Shown here: piece by piece, positions 6,491 to 10,892 of the stretch
Layout: each line of letters starts with the position of its first letter
Position numbering within the stretch: position 1 is the stretch's first letter
NCBI GenBank assembly: GCA_027025615.1
Contig: JALVQM010000388.1
Span: 1-10,892 of the forward strand
Reading direction: 5' to 3'
Source: Desulfobacteraceae bacterium
Lineage (GTDB): Bacteria; Desulfobacterota; Desulfobacteria; Desulfobacterales; Desulfosarcinaceae
Length of the DNA stretch: 10,892 nucleotides
Notes under the pieces: generated by a model
What the model was told of the DNA's origin: nothing
Databases searched by the model: none
Seen by the model: the letters and a program-made list of their open reading frames with translations, nothing else
Program-made: the position numbers and the translations under genes

Positions 6491-8422
6491 TCACAGGATA
6501 ATCTTGCCTGTTTCAGCAGTATTATATCCTCCCAGCTTTTCTACCCTCCGGCGAAAACTCCGGCCGCTAATTACTTCCAGCAGGGTCTGTATTTGCACGG
6601 TGTCAAAAAAACGGGCATCGATAACAAGATCATACTGCTCGGTCACAACCGGGATGAAATCAAGTCCCAGGGCCTTGGCTGCCGCCAAAATCCCCAGGCC
6701 TGCATCCGCGGCACCGCTTATCACGGCAGCTGCCACCGCCATGTGGGTATATTCTTCGTTGGTATAGCCGTCTATTTTTTCAGGATCGATTCCCAGTTGC
6801 CCCAGGCGCCAATCCAGCAGGATCCGGGTCCCGGAACCGGCCTGGCGGTTAACGAAACGCACATCGGGCCGTACCAGGTCCTGGATACCGGAAATCTTCC
6901 TGGGATTACCGGCCGGCACTATCAGCCCCTGATCGCGCATCACCAGGTGAACGACCCTCACAGGTTTTTCAGCCAGGAAACGTTCTATGTACGGCAAATT
7001 GTACTTGCCGCTTTCGGTATCCAGCAGGTGAGCCCCTGCCAGGTGACAGGCACCCCTTTTCAAGGCCATCAATCCGCCCATCGAGCCCACGTGGCTGGAC
7101 GACAGGAAAAACGGCTGCCTATGGCGCCGCAGCTCGTCGGCCAGCACGTCAAGGCTGTTGTCGTGACTGCCCACCACCACCAGGGTCCGTTCAATAGCCT
7201 GCTGGGGACGCAACAGCTCGGCATCAACCGCTCTGCCGGCTTCCACGCCCTCGCTGTTGTGACCGATGCGGATTATCCCATCGGCCTCGGTTATACTGGT
7301 AATGCAGCCGGCGGCCCTTGGCAACGGGGTGGCCACAACCTTATCGGCCACACGCCCCAGCTTGACCCGCACAAACTCTTCCAGTCCCAGCTTGGATGGA
7401 ATCTTGCGGGTTGGAAAGACTTCCAGGCACTGGCGTCGGGGAGCGGTCAAGCCCTGCATCGCAGCCAGCAGGGGCTGGACCAATTGCTCAAAGGCAATAA
7501 TGGCCGAAACCGGGTAACCGGGCATCCCGAAAACCGGTTTGCCGGCCACCTCACCGGCGAGCACAGGTTTGCCGGGCATCATGGTAACCCCGTGGATCAG
7601 GACACGGCCCAGGGATTCCACCACCGGCCGGGTAAAATCGCGGCTTCCGGCAGAAGAGCCCCCAATGGTCATTACAAGATCAAAATCTCCGGCTGCCGCC
7701 TGCTCCACAGCCAGCCTGATCTTTTCCACGTCATCGCCCACCGGGTCGTGACGTTTAAAAATCCCGCCGGTGGCCTCCACCAGCTTTCCCAGCATCCAGG
7801 AGTTGGTTTCCAGGACCTGCCCGGGCTTCAGGCTGCACTCAGGATCCGTGCTCCAGTCCACCAGCTCCGAACCGGTCGGCACGATGAGCACCCGCGGTCG
7901 GCGGCGGACCTTGACCTTGAAAACCCCGGCTGCGAGCAACGCACCCACGCAGTATGGAGTAACCTGGTGATTACGGGTAAAAAGAAGTTCGGTGGCCACA
8001 ATGTCTTCTCCCATTTTGCGCACGTTCTGCCAGGGGAAAACAGGGGCCTCGATGCGGACGGTTTGCTGATCCAACTGCTGGACATGTTCGATCATGATAA
8101 CCGCGTCGCTGCCTTCCGGAAGCACCTGCCCGGTGTTGACGAAAAAAGCCTGGCTGCCTACCGCCAGATCCCTGGGACGGGTTTCCCGGGCCCCGAAAGT
8201 ATCGGCTGCCCGCACGGCGATTCCGTCCATGGCTGCCGCATGAAAGCAGGGAGAGGACAGTCGGGCCACAACCGGTTCCGCCAGCACCCTGTCCACGGCA
8301 TCGACACTGTCCACAACCCGGATGCCGTCAACCTTCAGGTTTGCAAAGGTTTCCATGACCAACTTTCGGGCTTGCTCCAGGGGCATCATTTCAAGGTAAA
8401 CATTACGCCTTTGGGAATTCAA
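6491..8422 (-). CDS. Molybdopterin molybdenumtransferase MoeA fused to a PBP-like substrate-binding domain
   Basis: A 643-residue two-part protein. Residues about 12-405 are a MoeA domain, which inserts molybdate or tungstate into adenylylated molybdopterin: AAMDGIAV (63-70), VNTGQVLPEGSDAVIMIE (95-112), VPTGSEL (181-187), TIGGSSAGSRDFT (252-264), MMPGKP (281-286), GMPGYPVSA (299-307). Residues about 411-643 form a type 2 periplasmic-binding-protein-like domain related to LysR effector domains, with SSSHVGSMGGLMAL (441-454) and the signature FVNRQAGSGTR (523-533). No signal peptide or membrane segment is seen, so the fused domain should be cytosolic; binding of molybdate, tungstate or another ligand is inference. 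The start is a TTG at 8420-8422 with GGAG 8 nt upstream; the segment RRNVYLEMMPLEQA resembles family N-termini as I recall them. The aspartate of the usual TGDEL loop is serine here (Ser185), while the neighbouring MoeA keeps it. It lies 13 nt downstream of that paralogue. Confidence 0.9.
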   Translation of the reverse strand: MNSQRRNVYLEMMPLEQARKLVMETFANLKVDGIRVVDSVDAVDRVLAEPVVARLSSPCFHAAAMDGIAVRAADTFGARETRPRDLAVGSQAFFVNTGQVLPEGSDAVIMIEHVQQLDQQTVRIEAPVFPWQNVRKMGEDIVATELLFTRNHQVTPYCVGALLAAGVFKVKVRRRPRVLIVPTGSELVDWSTDPECSLKPGQVLETNSWMLGKLVEATGGIFKRHDPVGDDVEKIRLAVEQAAAGDFDLVMTIGGSSAGSRDFTRPVVESLGRVLIHGVTMMPGKPVLAGEVAGKPVFGMPGYPVSAIIAFEQLVQPLLAAMQGLTAPRRQCLEVFPTRKIPSKLGLEEFVRVKLGRVADKVVATPLPRAAGCITSITEADGIIRIGHNSEGVEAGRAVDAELLRPQQAIERTLVVVGSHDNSLDVLADELRRHRQPFFLSSSHVGSMGGLMALKRGACHLAGAHLLDTESGKYNLPYIERFLAEKPVRVVHLVMRDQGLIVPAGNPRKISGIQDLVRPDVRFVNRQAGSGTRILLDWRLGQLGIDPEKIDGYTNEEYTHMAVAAAVISGAADAGLGILAAAKALGLDFIPVVTEQYDLVIDARFFDTVQIQTLLEVISGRSFRRRVEKLGGYNTAETGKIIL

Positions 8423-8430
8423 TGTAATTT

Positions 8431-8434
8431 CTCC
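8431..8434 (-). promoter_or_regulatory. Ribosome-binding site supporting a TTG start for the moeA/PBP fusion
   Basis: In minus-strand sense it reads GGAG, 8 nt before the TTG at 8422 and directly next to the moeA stop codon (8436-8438). The first in-frame ATG codons (residues 12 and 13) lack such a site at a good distance, so the TTG is favoured. Confidence 0.6.
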
Positions 8435-8435
8435 G

Positions 8436-9668
8436 TCAAATCAGTTGAACTTCGACCATCCGCCCGGCATCCATCCCTTCCGAATGCTGGTCTATGGCCA
8501 CCAAGCCATCAGCCTCCACCATGGTCCTGATGAGGCCTGACTTGCCCAAAATCGGCTCTGCCTCAAGGGTTCCGTCAGCTCCCTGTATCAACTTTACCCG
8601 CACGTAATCTACCCGGCCCTGGGCCGAAGCAAGGTTGCGGGCAAGCCGGGCGGAAACAACGGCAGCCAGGGGTTGCAGGCTATCCAGACCTGCCAGCCGG
8701 TCGATAAAAGGCCTTACAACGGCCGCCATTACCACCATTGCCGATACGGCATGACCGGGCAGCCCCCAGACCGGTTTTCCTTCACAGGCGGCCAGGATGG
8801 TCGGTTTGCCCGGACTTATGGAAATACCGTGGACCATGATCTTGCTCCGGGGCAGTCCGGCCAAAACTTCAATGGTAAAATCACGGTTGCCAACCGAGCT
8901 TCCTCCTGAAATCAGGACCATGTCCGTTTCGGCCAAAGCACGGCGGCACTTGTCTTCAAGATCCTGTCGATCATCGCCGGCAATACCGTATCTCAGGGCC
9001 TGGCCCCCGGCCTCGACCACCTGACCGGCCAGGGTTGTGGAATTGATATCCCGTACCTGGCCCGGGCCGGGAACCCGGTCATTGGGAACAAGCTCATCTC
9101 CGGTGGAAACTATCCCGATTTTCGGTCTGCAATAGACCCTTACCCGGTGGCAGCCGGCAGCAGCCAGGATACCGGCCTCCTGGGGCCTGATCCGCCGGCC
9201 GGCGGCAAGTGCCACCTGCCCACGGGCAACGTCCTCGCCGGCCTCTATAACGTGCTGGCCGGGAGCCACGCTCTTGTATACTTCTATGGCTGTATCGTCC
9301 AGCCTTTCGGTATGCTCGATCATCACCACCGCGTCGGCCCCCGCAGGGAGCATGGCACCGGTGGCTATCCGCACAGCCTCACCCGGACCCACGTTCACCT
9401 CGGCCTTCCGGCCCATGGCCACCTCGCCCTTGACCGTTAAAAAGGCCGGACTGGATTCAGAAGCGCCGAAAGTGGAAGCCGCCTTGAGGGCGTAACCGTC
9501 CATGGTAGCCCGGTCGAAACCCGGGATGTCCACGTCCGAAATTACATCTTCTGCCAAAACACGGCCAAATGATTTCTCCAGGTCCACGCTTTCGGTTGCC
9601 ACCGGCGCAAATTGCATGCGCATGGCCAAAACTGCATCGATGTCGATTACTTCGAAAAAAGATTCCAT
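8436..9668 (-). CDS. moeA: Molybdopterin molybdenumtransferase MoeA
   Basis: A 410-residue cytosolic enzyme for the last common step of molybdenum (or tungsten) cofactor synthesis, in which metal is inserted into molybdopterin with release of AMP. Key motifs are RATMDGYA (53-60), RIATGAMLPAGADAVVMIE (100-118), STGDEL (188-193), ISGGSSVGNRDFT (253-265), SPGKPT (285-290) and GLPGHAVSA (302-310), close to E. coli MoeA in length and order. The TGDEL aspartate (Asp191) and the RDFT aspartate (Asp263) are both present. I prefer the ATG at 9666-9668; an in-frame GTG at 9680 would add four residues but has no ribosome-binding site. The ATG itself has only a weak GGCGG. It is the first gene of the cluster and diverges from a winged-helix-like gene. 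I found no convincing sigma-70 promoter for it; TTGAAA (about 9736-9741, minus strand) lacks a well-spaced -10 box. Confidence 0.93.
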   Translation of the reverse strand: MESFFEVIDIDAVLAMRMQFAPVATESVDLEKSFGRVLAEDVISDVDIPGFDRATMDGYALKAASTFGASESSPAFLTVKGEVAMGRKAEVNVGPGEAVRIATGAMLPAGADAVVMIEHTERLDDTAIEVYKSVAPGQHVIEAGEDVARGQVALAAGRRIRPQEAGILAAAGCHRVRVYCRPKIGIVSTGDELVPNDRVPGPGQVRDINSTTLAGQVVEAGGQALRYGIAGDDRQDLEDKCRRALAETDMVLISGGSSVGNRDFTIEVLAGLPRSKIMVHGISISPGKPTILAACEGKPVWGLPGHAVSAMVVMAAVVRPFIDRLAGLDSLQPLAAVVSARLARNLASAQGRVDYVRVKLIQGADGTLEAEPILGKSGLIRTMVEADGLVAIDQHSEGMDAGRMVEVQLI

Positions 9669-9762
9669 TTTAACCGCCACACAGGGTTTGGGTTCAGTTT
9701 AAGTTTAGCCGGTCAGTTAACATAAAGAAAGGAGCATTTCAAAAGATGATTCCGTCCCTTGC

Positions 9763-9792
9763 TTGACTTTTGCCCAAAGCTGCAAATTTTAT
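9763..9792 (+). promoter_or_regulatory. Candidate sigma-70 promoter for the winged-helix-like gene
   Basis: TTGACT (9763-9768, five of six matches to the -35 consensus) and TTTTAT (9787-9792, four of six to the -10 consensus) are 18 nt apart. Transcription would start near 9799, leaving a leader of about 35 nt before the ATG at 9834. This is a pattern match only. Confidence 0.35.
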
Positions 9793-9833
9793 TTCCATGT
9801 TTATTTTGCCAATCCAGCCAAAGGAAAAATTTC

Positions 9834-10373
9834 ATGTTTGAAGAACCTTCCCTCAGCAGCGACGAAAAACGTTTCATGGAAGAATTATACCGCCAGGCAG
9901 ACGGCGACACTTCTAAGAAAGTGGAAACCGCGTCAGTGGGCCAGAGCCTTGGTCTTGAAAAGCAAGATGCATCCAGACTATCGGAAGAGCTTATCGGAAA
10001 AGGCCTGGTTGAAATCAGAACCCTTTCCGGTGCAATCGCCCTGACAGATGAAGGCGCTGAATTGTTCAATTCCAACGCAAACGACAGCCGGCAACAGCTG
10101 CCTGGGCTGGGCAACGGCCCCTTGCTGGATGATTCCGGCCGCCTGGCGGTGGAAACGCTGCTGGCTGAAATCAAATCCAGTATTTTTGCCGGAGCAGATT
10201 TTGAACTTCTGGCCGCCGTGATATCCGACATCCGCAGTGCTGAAGCCCAGCTTTCCTCTCCCCGGCCCTGGACCGCGGTTGTGCGCAGCGCCCTGGAGGC
10301 CCTGTCCTCCGACCTGAAGCAGGCAGCCAGGGACGAAAGTGTAAATCGGCTGGAAGAGTTTCTTCAACGCTAA
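9834..10373 (+). CDS. Hypothetical protein with N-terminal winged-helix-like DNA-binding segment
   Basis: A 179-residue soluble protein that I do not recognise as a named family. Residues about 10-78 look like a winged helix: a leading helix (DEKRFMEELYRQ), the pattern TASVGQSLGLEKQDASRLSE (32-51) as helix-turn-helix with the recognition helix around QDASRLSEELIGKG, then a beta wing (LVEIRTLSGAIALTDEG, 58-74). This resembles MarR/ArsR-like folds. Residues 79-100 look like a flexible, Asn/Gln/Gly-rich linker, and 101-179 are largely helical with no motif I can name. The ATG at 9834 has AAAGGA 8 nt upstream; an in-frame TTG at 9759 would add 25 unlikely residues ahead of that site. It is the only plus-strand gene, diverges from moeA across 165 nt, and could regulate itself and the moeA cluster (inference). 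Its TAA overlaps the stop of the convergent DUF3786-like gene. Confidence 0.72.
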   Translation: MFEEPSLSSDEKRFMEELYRQADGDTSKKVETASVGQSLGLEKQDASRLSEELIGKGLVEIRTLSGAIALTDEGAELFNSNANDSRQQLPGLGNGPLLDDSGRLAVETLLAEIKSSIFAGADFELLAAVISDIRSAEAQLSSPRPWTAVVRSALEALSSDLKQAARDESVNRLEEFLQR

Positions 10374-10892
10374 GGGCTTGAAACCAGATCTTCTGCAATA
10401 GCAGCGGTTGTGTACTCTGCCAGATCGGCCAGTGCATCCGGCGGCAGGAATTCATCGGCATTGTTTGAAAACAGGCATTTGACCGAAGCCGGAAAATCAT
10501 CGTCAGCCAGGTAACAGACATAACACAGGGCCACCTTGGGCAAGGGATAAACAACCAGGGACAGGTCACCGCCTGTAATCCTGCGGCCGTCATGGCCCCC
10601 GAATTTGTCCAGAATTTTTTCCCGGAACCCTGCCAGGCGATCAACAAGGGGCACCAGGGGCTGTTCGCTGTGGGTGACGAAAGCCCCTGCGTACGGCATG
10701 GTGTTGGGAAATTCTGAATAGGCTTTTAAGGGCTCCAGGCGACAGGTTTGTGAATTTGCATACACGCCGTAAAGGGAAACCACTATGGCCCGGGGGCTTG
10801 CCTCGGGCCTGCCGTCAAAAAAAATCCCTTCGGGAGCTATTCGGCACATCCGGCCAAAGGCGGCAAATTCATAGCCGCCACCACCTCGGCCG
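10370..10892 (-). CDS. DUF3786-like protein, N-terminus beyond window edge
   Basis: The frame is open from the TAG at 10370-10372 to the window end (174 codons), so the gene is probably incomplete at its 5' end. An internal ATG at 10847-10849 exists, but the upstream codons (RGGGGYEFAAFGRM) read like real protein. The features fit DUF3786, a family of unknown function from anaerobic bacteria and archaea: SPRAIVVSLYGVYA, then FGGHDGRRITGGDLSLVVYP (a GGD core), PLPKVALCY, and LADDDFPASVKCLFSNNADE with its run of acidic residues. Family members are sometimes fused to Fe-S-binding modules; none is visible here, but the N-terminus is missing. An 8-nt A run (10817-10824) in the coding sequence is a possible site of sequencing or slippage error. 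Assignment is from memory of the family pattern and needs a profile search. Confidence 0.6.
   Translation of the reverse strand, partial: GRGGGGYEFAAFGRMCRIAPEGIFFDGRPEASPRAIVVSLYGVYANSQTCRLEPLKAYSEFPNTMPYAGAFVTHSEQPLVPLVDRLAGFREKILDKFGGHDGRRITGGDLSLVVYPLPKVALCYVCYLADDDFPASVKCLFSNNADEFLPPDALADLAEYTTAAIAEDLVSSP

Noticed and set aside
6593..8530. A 645-codon open frame on the plus strand opposite the moeA/PBP fusion
   Set aside because: It mirrors the minus-strand frame in a G+C-rich gene, has low-complexity His/Gln-rich composition and no recognisable domain. The minus-strand protein carries full MoeA and PBP motifs.
9728..9766. Six-codon leader peptide: AAAGGAG at about 9728, then ATG ATT CCG TCC CTT GCT TGA (9746-9766)
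   Set aside because: Spacing from the Shine-Dalgarno to the ATG is long (about 11 nt), the peptide has no run of regulatory codons, and it lies upstream of the best promoter match for the plus-strand gene.
9759..9833. N-terminal extension of the winged-helix-like gene to a TTG at 9759
   Set aside because: The extension would use a TTG without a ribosome-binding site and would cover the likely promoter; the ATG at 9834 has AAAGGA at good spacing.
9713..10231. A 172-codon minus-strand frame opposite the winged-helix-like gene
   Set aside because: Ser/Arg-rich shadow frame without motif. The plus-strand frame has a good ribosome-binding site and a coherent wHTH-like pattern, and the minus frame would overlap the moeA upstream region.

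Overview
The window is a compact, gene-dense stretch (roughly 55-60% G+C by eye) from what looks like a mesophilic anaerobic bacterium. A Desulfobacterota (former Deltaproteobacteria) host is my best guess. The reasons are the MoeA fused to a periplasmic-binding-protein-like domain, a DUF3786-like protein, an RtcB/archease pair, and an EpmA-type lysyl-tRNA-synthetase paralogue together with an AlgC-type phosphohexomutase. No rRNA or other taxonomic marker is present, so this is inference. I saw no mobile element, CRISPR array, tRNA or rRNA.

Layout: almost everything is on the minus strand, so transcription runs from high to low coordinates. The first minus-strand cluster (9668 down to 4606) is moeA, a moeA/PBP fusion, archease and rtcB, with gaps of 13, 11 and 26 nt. 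It therefore joins molybdenum/tungsten-cofactor maturation with RNA ligation (RtcB) and its activator (archease). A gap of about 255 nt (4350-4605) follows; it has no gene but several inverted repeats, including one plus-strand-facing terminator-like hairpin. The second minus-strand cluster (4346 down to 1) is uppP, a phosphomannomutase/phosphoglucomutase (algC/manB type), an MFS transporter and epmA. epmA is cut by the window edge, with only its last few codons missing. Gaps here are 31, 13 and 9 nt, so co-transcription is likely. uppP and the phosphohexomutase share a cell-envelope theme (lipid carrier recycling and sugar-phosphate supply).

Right end: the only plus-strand gene (9834-10373) encodes a 179-residue protein with an N-terminal winged-helix-like segment. 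It diverges from moeA across a 165-nt intergenic region and is a candidate regulator of that operon. It converges tail-to-tail with a minus-strand DUF3786-like gene that runs off the right edge; the two stop codons overlap within the tetranucleotide CTAA.

I found no clearly new multi-gene system. The points most worth a second look are the Mo-cofactor/RNA-repair gene cluster, the divergent winged-helix gene, and the structured gap between rtcB and uppP.
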